From Bacillota bacterium (GTDB taxonomy: Bacteria; Bacillota; Bacilli; Desulfuribacillales; Desulfuribacillaceae), in NCBI GenBank assembly GCA_023388635.1, contig JAEWFW010000065.1, positions 1 to 5,398 of the forward strand: 5,398 bases of DNA, written 5' to 3'. Under the pieces are notes generated by a model. That model did no database searches, was not told where the DNA came from, and was given only the letters and a program-made list of their open reading frames with translations. Positions 1-5,309 of this stretch are shown here, in pieces. Each line of letters opens with the position of its first letter. The first letter of the stretch is position 1. Both the position numbers and the translations under genes were made by a program.

Positions 1-1
1 A

Positions 2-55
2 TTCCAAGAAGCTATGTATTCACAGTATGACCATTATTCAGAGACCTCCTGGTAA
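2..55 (+). CDS. Possible C-terminal tail of a truncated left-edge gene (transposase?)
   Basis: Reading from base 2 gives 17 codons (FQEAMYSQYDHYSETSW) and then TAA at 53-55. The frame is open to the window edge, and a hairpin and IS-like repeats follow it, so it could be the end of a transposase gene. The piece is too short to identify and an open frame of this length is expected by chance; the other two plus frames also stop within the first 95 bases. Treat it as a pointer only. Confidence 0.15.
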   Translation, partial: FQEAMYSQYDHYSETSW

Positions 56-65
56 AGGTGGTCTC
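41..65 (+). other. Hairpin near the left edge
   Basis: GAGACC (41-46) pairs with GGTCTC (60-65), and after one T·T mismatch CCT (48-50) pairs with AGG (56-58), leaving a GGTAA loop. No T-run follows on either side, so it is not a standard intrinsic terminator. It may be a structural part of the insertion-sequence end or sit at the end of the gene that enters from the left. Confidence 0.4.
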
Positions 66-77
66 CATTCTAAAAGA

Positions 78-127
78 GTGACATTTTCATAGAACACTTA
101 AGGTGACATTTTCTCAGATAATTGACA
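78..127 (+). repeat. Two imperfect direct repeats with 25-bp period
   Basis: GTGACATTTTC occurs at 78-88 and again at 103-113. The following bases are partly conserved (CATAGAACACTTA versus TCAGATAATTGACA), giving an imperfect 25-bp tandem unit. The likely role is a transposase-binding terminal repeat of an insertion sequence; this is inferred from arrangement, not proven. Confidence 0.5.
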
Positions 128-157
128 TCATAAATTTTCCATTTAATAAAATAAGAG

Positions 158-220
158 CGAGTCCAAACACTCCACGCACGTATTTGGTAATATTAGCATG
201 AAAAAGAACACACGGACTCG
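158..220. repeat. Short inverted repeat in the gene-free left region
   Basis: CGAGTCC at 158-164 is the exact reverse complement of GGACTCG at 214-220, with 49 bp between. Most of 128-305 is very AT-rich and contains no supportable gene. A 19-codon frame (198-257, beginning MKKNTRTRHF) and a 68-codon frame (238-444) lack family resemblance, and the second runs through the tRNA fragment and its terminator. The inverted repeat could be a protein-binding site or remnant of another mobile element; at 7 bp it could also be chance. Confidence 0.25.
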
Positions 221-302
221 TCATTTTTGTATCATAATTGCAAAAATTGGAACTTAGTGCGATACTTTTATATCAAGGATTTATGTATTTTCTAAAATTT
301 TC

Positions 303-320
303 CACCTTCAAAACCGTGCG
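303..320 (+). other. Putative integration junction (att site) at the selC anticodon loop
   Basis: tRNA-Sec sequence starts at the first loop base (C306). The 3' side of the anticodon stem, ACCGT (313-317), would need ACGGT immediately before the loop, but the sequence there is TCCAC (301-305), and the AT-rich DNA further left offers no D arm or acceptor 5' strand. Identity therefore breaks precisely at the anticodon loop, one of the crossover positions used by tRNA-targeting tyrosine integrases. The exact core can only be set by comparison with the intact selC at the other end of the element. Confidence 0.55.
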
Positions 321-368
321 CACGGCAAGTGTGTCGCAGGTGGGTTCGATTCCCACACGCTCCCGCCA
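306..368 (+). tRNA. selC: 3' half of selenocysteine tRNA (selC fragment, 5' half missing)
   Basis: The fragment contains an anticodon loop CTTCAAA (306-312) with anticodon TCA (308-310), the UGA-reading tRNA-Sec anticodon. A long variable arm follows, in which GCGCAC (318-323) can pair, with wobbles, with GTGTGT (329-334). The T arm is GTGGG-TTCGATT-CCCAC (340-356). The acceptor 3' strand is eight bases, ACGCTCCC (357-364), rather than the usual seven, then G365 and encoded CCA (366-368). Long variable arm, eight-base acceptor strand, G discriminator and TCA anticodon together are diagnostic of bacterial tRNA-Sec. The piece is 63 nt from loop to CCA, the same as my count for E. coli selC. The matching 5' strand GGGAGCGT, D arm and 5' anticodon stem are not present on either strand of the window, so this copy cannot make a functional tRNA. 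Confidence 0.88.
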
Positions 369-371
369 AAT

Positions 372-410
372 AAAAAAATCGTTACCTACAAAATCGGTAG
401 CGATTTTTTT
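372..410 (+). terminator. Intrinsic terminator of selC
   Basis: A-run plus TCGTTACC (372-386) pairs with GGTAGCGA plus T-run (396-410) around a nine-base loop. The stem is 15 bp including one U·G wobble at 382/400. That pair is a proper wobble only in plus-strand RNA (A·C in the minus transcript), so its primary direction is plus, terminating selC three bases after the CCA. The A-run on the other side would give the minus-strand gene ending at 421 a usable U-tail, so it may work in both directions. Its survival next to the truncated tRNA shows that this side is the original selC downstream flank. Confidence 0.8.
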
Positions 411-420
411 GTTTCGTATA

Positions 421-630
421 TTATTGGATTTCTTCTTCAAATAGACGCTTTTGATGCTGCATCAATTCGATTGCCGAATCGCTCAATTCACTTAATTCTC
501 TGTACGATTCTAATGATTCTTCCGCAGAACCTTCTTGTACTTCCGAGTAAATTTGTTCAGCTAATTTGCGGCGCCGATGACCAATTTCGCGAAGCTGACG
601 TCCTAATTCGTCCAATTGTTCCCAATTCAT
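421..630 (-). CDS. Small charged coiled-coil protein of unknown function (69 aa)
   Basis: I do not recognise this family. The start is placed at ATG 630 (MNWEQLDEL) because AGGGGTGA lies ten bases upstream; the earlier in-frame ATGs at 660 and 705 have no well-spaced ribosome site and encode an uncharacteristic Tyr/Lys-rich leader. The 69-residue product is almost entirely charged and helical in character, with leucines spaced heptad-like (L6, L9, L13 region, then LESYRELSELSDSAIEL), no Cys, no signal peptide and no membrane segment. A short antiparallel coiled-coil, as in small Bacillota regulatory or spore proteins, is plausible but unproven. It lies 168 bp beyond the asparagine synthetase, separated by a strong hairpin, and ends convergent with the selC terminator. 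Confidence 0.6.
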   Translation of the reverse strand: MNWEQLDELGRQLREIGHRRRKLAEQIYSEVQEGSAEESLESYRELSELSDSAIELMQHQKRLFEEEIQ

Positions 631-703
631 CTCGCAGTATTCACCCCTATTTTTATACATTTGCTTTCTGCTCAAGTATCTCCATTTTATTGGATGAATA
701 TGC

Positions 704-753
704 AAAAGAGACCGCTATAAAACTACGATTGGCGTAGTTCACAACAATCTCTT
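704..753 (-). terminator. Long hairpin downstream of the asparagine synthetase gene
   Basis: On the minus strand AAGAGATTG...ACTACG (753-733) folds back through a CCAAT loop onto CGTAGTTTT...CTCTT (727-706), giving about 21 pairs with one bulged T and ending in TTTT (707-704). Five of the pairs are G·U wobbles in minus-strand RNA but would be A·C mismatches in plus-strand RNA, so the structure is suited to the minus transcript. It starts 45 bp after the asnB stop codon and is best read as its terminator. Because the U-tail is short, it could instead be an attenuator or processing structure ahead of the small coiled-coil gene. Confidence 0.55.
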
Positions 754-798
754 CGATTTCATAACGTAACTGGTATATTTATAATTTAATTTGCACCT

Positions 799-2646
799 TT
801 ATAGCTTTATTTGCACATGATAGTGGCGCATCCAAACATCCATTTGCAGTAAGTACGCCAAAAACTGCGGTGCATTCATCAACTGCCCGAACCACGGCAT
901 GTTCGAATCTACAGTCAGCGAATCGATAAATGTATGCAGCGATTCCGTATTAAGCAATGGCAGCAAAGGCGAATTCCCCTCATGGAGTATCTCTTTCACC
1001 GATTGCTTCATCGCATTGAGATAAGCTGGATTATGCGTTTTCGGATACGGGCTTTTTTTACGATACAGCACATCATCGGGCAGAATTCCCTCTAACGCTT
1101 TACGCAACAACCCTTTTTCAATTTGATTATGGTATTTCATCTCCCAAGGCACGTTCCACACGTATTCAATCAACCGATGGTCGCAGAACGGTACCCGTAT
1201 TTCTAATCCACACGCCATACTCATGCGGTCTTTGCGATCGAGCAATGTCGGCATCCAGCGCGTCAAATTGATATAGAACATTTCCCTGATCCTCGCCGCC
1301 TGACCTACTTCCCCGTCTAAGCGCGGTACCTCAGCAATCGCTTCGCGGTATCGCCGCTCCAGATATGCTTTCGGCTGAATGATATTGAGAATTTCTTGGG
1401 AAAATATATTCATCCGCTCGTCAAAGTTGCGTACCCATGGAAACATTGTCATCGGCTCGGCGGAAAGATTTTTAAACCACGGGTACCCGCCAAACACTTC
1501 ATCGGCACATTCCCCTGACAGGGCGACCGTTACATGCTTTTTAATTTCTTGTGAAAAAATCATCAGCGAACTGTCGATGTCTGCCATACCCGGCAAATCA
1601 CGAGCAATCACCGCATCTCGTAAGGCATCAACCAGCCGCTTGTTATCGATGCGAATATAATGAGATTCCGAACCGAGAAATTCATTGACCCGCCGTATCC
1701 ACATTTCATCGGAATTCGGTTGAAATTCATTCGGTCGAAAATGTTTGTCGTTATCGACATAATCCACTGAAAATGTCTGCAATGGACCCAGACCATCTGC
1801 AAGACTCGACTTGTGGGCATACGCTGTAATCACACTGGAATCTAACCCACCTGACAATAACGTGCCCAGAGGGACATCCGAAACCAACTGCCTGCGTACC
1901 GCATCTTCAAAAAGCTCTCGCACATGCTCTACCGTTTCCGCAAATGTATGCTCATGACGCTTGCTTTGTAGCTGCCAATACTGCTTTTTGAATAGACCGG
2001 AGCGATTGTAATACATATAATGACCCGGTTTCAACTCGAAAATATTTTCGAAAACCCCAATGCCGGGCGTTCTCGCCGGACCAACCGCAATAATCTCCGC
2101 CAAGCCCGTGCGATTTAGCACCGGCTCCACATCAGGATGGACAAGCAACGCTTTTATTTCCGAAGCAAAAACCAGCGAATCTCCCTTAAGGCTATAAAAA
2201 AGCGGTTTGACCCCCAGACGATCTCGGGCAATGAACAAAGTGCGCGCCCTCTTCCGCCAAACGGCGAAGGCGAAAATCCCATTCAAGAAATTCAAACATT
2301 GTTCTTGCCATTCGATAAACGCCGTCAACAGAACTTCCGTATCGGAACTGCTGACAAAATGGTGTCCCAATCCTTGCAATTTATTTCTCAGTTCGACCGT
2401 ATTATACAATTCTCCGTTATAGACGATGACATACGTCTCTCCGCAGTAATCCTTGACCATCGGCTGGGCTCCACCGTCTATATCAATCACCGCCAAACGG
2501 CAGTGCGCCAGCGCCGCGTGTTCCTCTACCCAGGAATTCTCGGCATCAGGTCCACGCGCTGCCAGCGTATCTCTCATTTGCTTTACAACATCTATATGAT
2601 TTGCCAGATCCATATGCCAATGGATCCAGCCGGCAATTCCACACAT
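799..2646 (-). CDS. asnB: Asparagine synthase (glutamine-hydrolysing), AsnO-like
   Basis: Cytosolic enzyme making asparagine from aspartate, ATP and glutamine. The start is set at 2646, not at the longer in-frame ATG at 2679, because the N-terminal nucleophile must be Cys2 (MCGIAGW) after Met removal; GGGGG lies eight bases upstream. Residues 2 to about 200 form the Ntn glutaminase domain, with RGPD (31-34), R50-L51, NGE (76-78) and D101. The C-terminal synthetase domain has the PP-loop SGGLDSS (264-270), then SGECADEVFGGYPWF, DRKDRMSM and the basic YRKKSPYPKTHNP segment. All expected catalytic motifs are present. The 615-residue length and features such as YNGELYNT, GPARTPG and PYPKTHNP resemble B. 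subtilis AsnO (YisO, 614 aa) more than AsnB (632 aa); this comparison is from memory. It lies 116 bp after the reductase gene, so it probably has its own promoter. A dedicated amide-transfer role rather than bulk asparagine synthesis cannot be excluded. Confidence 0.95.
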   Translation of the reverse strand: MCGIAGWIHWHMDLANHIDVVKQMRDTLAARGPDAENSWVEEHAALAHCRLAVIDIDGGAQPMVKDYCGETYVIVYNGELYNTVELRNKLQGLGHHFVSSSDTEVLLTAFIEWQEQCLNFLNGIFAFAVWRKRARTLFIARDRLGVKPLFYSLKGDSLVFASEIKALLVHPDVEPVLNRTGLAEIIAVGPARTPGIGVFENIFELKPGHYMYYNRSGLFKKQYWQLQSKRHEHTFAETVEHVRELFEDAVRRQLVSDVPLGTLLSGGLDSSVITAYAHKSSLADGLGPLQTFSVDYVDNDKHFRPNEFQPNSDEMWIRRVNEFLGSESHYIRIDNKRLVDALRDAVIARDLPGMADIDSSLMIFSQEIKKHVTVALSGECADEVFGGYPWFKNLSAEPMTMFPWVRNFDERMNIFSQEILNIIQPKAYLERRYREAIAEVPRLDGEVGQAARIREMFYINLTRWMPTLLDRKDRMSMACGLEIRVPFCDHRLIEYVWNVPWEMKYHNQIEKGLLRKALEGILPDDVLYRKKSPYPKTHNPAYLNAMKQSVKEILHEGNSPLLPLLNTESLHTFIDSLTVDSNMPWFGQLMNAPQFLAYLLQMDVWMRHYHVQIKL

Positions 2647-2720
2647 AAGACAAACCCCCATGTTTTTGAGATTCACCATATACTATGTGTGGATGCCCCA
2701 CAGATTGCTTGTTTACAGCG

Positions 2721-2748
2721 ATTATTTATGCACAAACCTGCTAATCAA
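2721..2748 (-). promoter_or_regulatory. Candidate sigma-A promoter for the asparagine synthetase
   Basis: In the 116-bp gap before asnB, the minus strand has TTGATT (2748-2743), a 16-bp spacer and AATAAT (2726-2721). Both boxes are partial matches to TTGACA and TATAAT. The implied leader would be roughly 65 to 70 nt. There is no T-box-like leader (no AGGGTGG motif, too short) and no clear terminator after the reductase gene, so read-through from upstream is also possible. Confidence 0.3.
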
Positions 2749-2762
2749 TACCCCGCAAACAT

Positions 2763-3917
2763 TTATGAGCGCAGCATTTCTAAGAACGTATCGACACGCA
2801 GTTTAATTTGCTGGACATCCGATTGACTGTAGTCTGTCTCAATTTGCAATAGCGGTACTTGATTCGTTTCGCGCAAATGTTCTTTGAGCGTATAGGACTC
2901 AATATTATACGTATGACACGCCTGTAAAGTGATGTCGACAACACCGTCAATCGCATATTCGTCACATAGCTGGCTGGTCAATTCCATTCTCCGCGGATTT
3001 GGCGACAAACAAGAACAAGGAATCGCCATATATTTTTCCGCCAATGCTTCATAAGGGTCTTTTTGTTCATCAATTAAATCAACAAACCCTTTGATGCCAC
3101 TACAAGCTTCTTGCAAAATCACTTGACCGCCGGACTCTTCTATAATACTCATCACTTTCTCTTGACCGACACCGGTAGGCGAACCTGTTACGAGAATCCG
3201 CGGTTTACGCACCGCCGCCTCTTCCACTTTACGCTTCTCCAGAATCTCTCTGACCTCCACAATTAGTGCAAGCAAGTTTTCCTTAAATTCTGCGCGGTCA
3301 ATCTGGAAACTTCTTCCCCACATCACTTTTAACAAATCGATACCTGACAAAGGTGCCGGTTCGTGTTTGTTTAATGATACCAAGTCCATGATATTTCTGC
3401 GTTCCTCATTATACATTGCGATAGTCTCACGCAGGCTCTCTTCTGTGACTTTCGCTCCCAGTTTTTCTTCCAAGAACTTTTCCAATCTATGAATCTCTCC
3501 GACCCAGTGCTCTTTTCCTTTCTCATAATTCGATGTGTTCGGGATATCAAGCACCATCATCGGCTTCAACTTATCCATCAGTTCATACATCTTCTTTTTG
3601 CCGTCACAAGTCGTCTCGCCAACAATCACATCAGAGAAATGGAAAAACGGACATTTCCCGCTTGCCGCAAAACCGTAGCTCGATTTGATTAACGGACATA
3701 GGTTTCTCGGCAATACTTTTTCACCCTCGGCGATCGGCTCTTGTTTTGTCGCACATAGACCGACAGGCAATGCCCCAGTCGCTTCTATTAACTCTACCGG
3801 TGAGAAAACACAATAATACCCGACGATTTTTCTCCCTTGCTCGCTTACATTCTTGATATTCACTAAGTTACTGGCAATTAGTTTGTCGAAATATTCCATT
3901 TGCTTTGGTCTGATCAT
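2763..3917 (-). CDS. Double-cubane-cluster anaerobic reductase (DCCP / YjiM family)
   Basis: Member of the 2-hydroxyacyl-CoA dehydratase/benzoyl-CoA reductase (HgdB-like) superfamily, 384 residues, close to E. coli YjiM in length. The segment from LPRNLCPLIKSSYGF to KCPFFHFSDVIVGETTCDGK (about 69-107) is the hallmark of the subgroup typified by Carboxydothermus DCCP, a homodimer carrying an [8Fe-9S] double-cubane cluster that reduces small molecules using ATP-driven electrons from its activase. Candidate cluster or active-site cysteines are C36, C74, C89, C104, C272, C301, C303 and C334. A central region (about 230-260) opens the second Rossmann-like domain (RILVTGSPTGVGQEK). The start at 3917 has GGGAGAGG just upstream. 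Only one dehydratase-type subunit gene is present, next to its activase (21 bp gap), unlike the HgdA/HgdB pair of true hydroxyacyl-CoA dehydratases. The physiological substrate is unknown. No internal frame break is visible. Confidence 0.88.
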   Translation of the reverse strand: MIRPKQMEYFDKLIASNLVNIKNVSEQGRKIVGYYCVFSPVELIEATGALPVGLCATKQEPIAEGEKVLPRNLCPLIKSSYGFAASGKCPFFHFSDVIVGETTCDGKKKMYELMDKLKPMMVLDIPNTSNYEKGKEHWVGEIHRLEKFLEEKLGAKVTEESLRETIAMYNEERRNIMDLVSLNKHEPAPLSGIDLLKVMWGRSFQIDRAEFKENLLALIVEVREILEKRKVEEAAVRKPRILVTGSPTGVGQEKVMSIIEESGGQVILQEACSGIKGFVDLIDEQKDPYEALAEKYMAIPCSCLSPNPRRMELTSQLCDEYAIDGVVDITLQACHTYNIESYTLKEHLRETNQVPLLQIETDYSQSDVQQIKLRVDTFLEMLRS

Positions 3918-3938
3918 TGGAACCTCTCCCTTAAATTT

Positions 3939-4739
3939 TTATATATTTTTTCTTTCTTCGTAAGCCGCGACAGCAGCTCCTAAAGCACCGATAATTTGCG
4001 GCTGATCCGGTACACGGACTTGCCATTTGGAAGCGTTTGCAATCATCTCACAGAGCCGCGCACTCTTCGCTAAGCCACCGGTAAAAACAACTTCTACATC
4101 ATCTCGTTGATCGGGAATCAACTTAGACGCCATGGCTGTCATACGGACGGCAATCGATTGCAAAACACCTGCTAAGATTTCTCCTTGACCGTTGCCCTGC
4201 ACGACCAGATTCAATACTTCCGTCTCCGCAAAAACGGCACACATACTGCCGATCTGTACAGGCTGCTGATTATATGTCAACTCATCAATCTCAGTCAATT
4301 CAACACCGAGCGCTTGCGCCGTCACCTGCAAAAATCTGCCTGTACCCGCCGCGCACTTATCATTTAACAAAAAATCAATCACTTTCCCATTTTGATCGAC
4401 AACCATCACCTTGCTGTCCTGACCACCGACATCAATCACGCCAAACGCTTCAGGAAACAGAAATTTCGCACCGCGCCCATGGCATGCCAACTCATTGATT
4501 GTCTTATCGGCATAGGGCATATGAATCCGCCCATATCCTGTGCCGATAATCATCGAGATTTCATCTCTGGACTTGCCCGCTTGCTGTAACAGCTTCGCCA
4601 ATGCCTCTTCTCCTGCCGTTTTCGGTGAAAATCCCGTGGGAATAATCACATATTCATGGGCATTACCATCAAATAGAACTGCCTTCGTCGAAACAGAGCC
4701 CACATCAATCCCTACAGTCAATATTGCGCCATCTAACAT
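3939..4739 (-). CDS. Acyl-CoA dehydratase-type activase (HgdC / YjiL / DCCP-R family)
   Basis: ATP-dependent one-electron donor of the ASKHA fold (BadF/BadG/BcrA/BcrD family). A homodimer holds one [4Fe-4S] cluster between subunits, and ATP hydrolysis drives an electron into the partner reductase. Visible motifs are the phosphate-1 loop VGIDVGSVSTKAV (9-21), GTGYGR (66-71), the phosphate-2 strand VIDVGGQDSK (101-110), cluster ligand C129 in DKCAAGTGRF, second ligand C167 in GSMCAVFAETE, the adenosine loop FTGGLAKS (about 222-229) and GALGAAVAAYE near the end. Both cysteines expected from Acidaminococcus HgdC are present. At 266 residues it is full length. ATG 4739 is four bases after the upstream stop, with AGGA seven bases before it. 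It almost certainly serves the double-cubane reductase immediately downstream. Confidence 0.93.
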   Translation of the reverse strand: MLDGAILTVGIDVGSVSTKAVLFDGNAHEYVIIPTGFSPKTAGEEALAKLLQQAGKSRDEISMIIGTGYGRIHMPYADKTINELACHGRGAKFLFPEAFGVIDVGGQDSKVMVVDQNGKVIDFLLNDKCAAGTGRFLQVTAQALGVELTEIDELTYNQQPVQIGSMCAVFAETEVLNLVVQGNGQGEILAGVLQSIAVRMTAMASKLIPDQRDDVEVVFTGGLAKSARLCEMIANASKWQVRVPDQPQIIGALGAAVAAYEERKNI

Positions 4740-4743
4740 AGCA

Positions 4744-5091
4744 TTATCCTAATGTAATGACTTTGTCGGCACCTGCCATAACATCACGAGCCATATAGAT
4801 GTTGCCGACTTCACCGACAGCCAATGTATCTTTTAAATTGTAATAATCGAGACACGTACCACAAGCCAGTACGCGAACACCCTTCTCTACTAATGTCCGC
4901 AATGTACCGACAGTTTTTGCTTCTTCGACCGCAAGAAACACTCCTCGGTTCATCAGCAACACATGACTCGGCAGATGATCACCTTCCGACAACGCGATTA
5001 AATAATTTGACATTAACTTCACGCCTAGCTCCGCCTCGCCATCACCCAACGAATCCGACGTAATTAAAATTGCATCATTTTTCGACATCAT
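4744..5091 (-). CDS. yedF: YedF-like DsrE-family sulfur/selenium protein, lacking the TusA domain
   Basis: This 115-residue protein matches the C-terminal half of the selenium-metabolism protein YedF: ILITSDSLGDGEAELG (8-23), NRGVFLAVE (48-56), LACGTCLDYY (75-84) and AVGEVGNIY. It is a DsrE/DsrF-like fold; C77 and C80 in the CGTC motif are the likely persulfide or selenide carriers. The standard YedF is about 200 residues with an N-terminal TusA/SirA domain bearing a CPxP motif; that domain is absent and the upstream DNA encodes DUF3343 instead. The start ATG at 5091 overlaps the upstream TGA as ATGA and has AAGGA six bases upstream; a second ATG follows directly at 5088. The overlap indicates translational coupling. 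The exact acceptor is unknown. Confidence 0.85.
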   Translation of the reverse strand: MMSKNDAILITSDSLGDGEAELGVKLMSNYLIALSEGDHLPSHVLLMNRGVFLAVEEAKTVGTLRTLVEKGVRVLACGTCLDYYNLKDTLAVGEVGNIYMARDVMAGADKVITLG

Positions 5092-5309
5092 ACACCATCC
5101 TTTTCATCAATCATTTTTTCAACTTCAACATTTTCTGCTTGCAATAACTCTACGGCATGCGCTTGCAACTCATTATCTAACTGAATACCAAGCCCACACC
5201 CTTCATTGACATATGGCGGCACAGGAACCACTTGATGGGTAATCTGATGCGCCAACAAAACTTTCTCAGCGCGAAGCGTCCAGTGTACCGTCGGAAATAT
5301 CATTAGCAT
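5088..5309 (-). CDS. DUF3343 protein, putative Se/S carrier
   Basis: A 73-residue protein of the DUF3343 family, annotated elsewhere as putative Se/S carrier-like. Features are the N-terminal strand and helix MIFPTVHWTLRAEKVL, the IPVP-like turn VVPVPP (27-32) and the single cysteine C38 in NEGCGLGI, corresponding to the family's (S)SCGLAI site. The C-terminal 25 residues are acidic and helical, ending EKMIDEKDGV. ATG 5309 is preferred over the ATG at 5303 because GGAGG lies seven bases before it. It begins inside the end of the upstream desulfurase-like gene (7-nt overlap) and ends with an ATGA overlap onto yedF. Genomic linkage of DUF3343, YedF and a class V aminotransferase is a recurrent arrangement in selenium-using Bacillota, from memory. 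Confidence 0.82.
   Translation of the reverse strand: MLMIFPTVHWTLRAEKVLLAHQITHQVVPVPPYVNEGCGLGIQLDNELQAHAVELLQAENVEVEKMIDEKDGV

Larger units (their letters stand above)
1..127. mobile_element. Probable end of an insertion sequence (remnant or partial)
   Basis: AT-rich DNA holding a hairpin (41-65) and then two copies of GTGACATTTTC at 78-88 and 103-113, followed by TCAGATAATTGACA. Repeated GTGACATTTTC-type motifs close to a CA-3' end are familiar from the termini of some insertion sequences, for example IS21-like elements with multiple terminal repeats. The family assignment is from memory and weak. The outer boundary is placed at the CA at 126-127, but no target-site duplication could be verified because the other end lies outside the window. 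The location beside a disrupted selC fits accessory DNA. Confidence 0.4.

Noticed and set aside
198..257. 19-codon frame beginning MKKNTRTRHF as a decayed transposase start
   Set aside because: It is short, with no ribosome site and no family motif, and there is no matching continuation in another frame that could be defended.
238..444. A 68-codon plus-strand frame
   Set aside because: It runs through the selC fragment, its terminator and the end of the minus-strand small gene, so it is incidental.
2647..2679. Longer N-terminus for the asparagine synthetase starting at 2679
   Set aside because: It would add eleven residues before the Met-Cys2 nucleophile, which must be N-terminal for glutaminase activity.
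2647..2762. T-box or other amino-acid-responsive riboswitch upstream of asnB
   Set aside because: The gap is only 116 bp, without the AGGGTGG-type antiterminator motif or a terminator hairpin with a U-tail. A small TGTGG/CCACA hairpin is present but isolated.
2137..2826. A 229-codon open frame on the plus strand
   Set aside because: It lies antisense to the glutaminase domain of the asparagine synthetase and the end of the reductase, has no recognisable domain, and both minus-strand genes have complete family motifs. It is a shadow frame.
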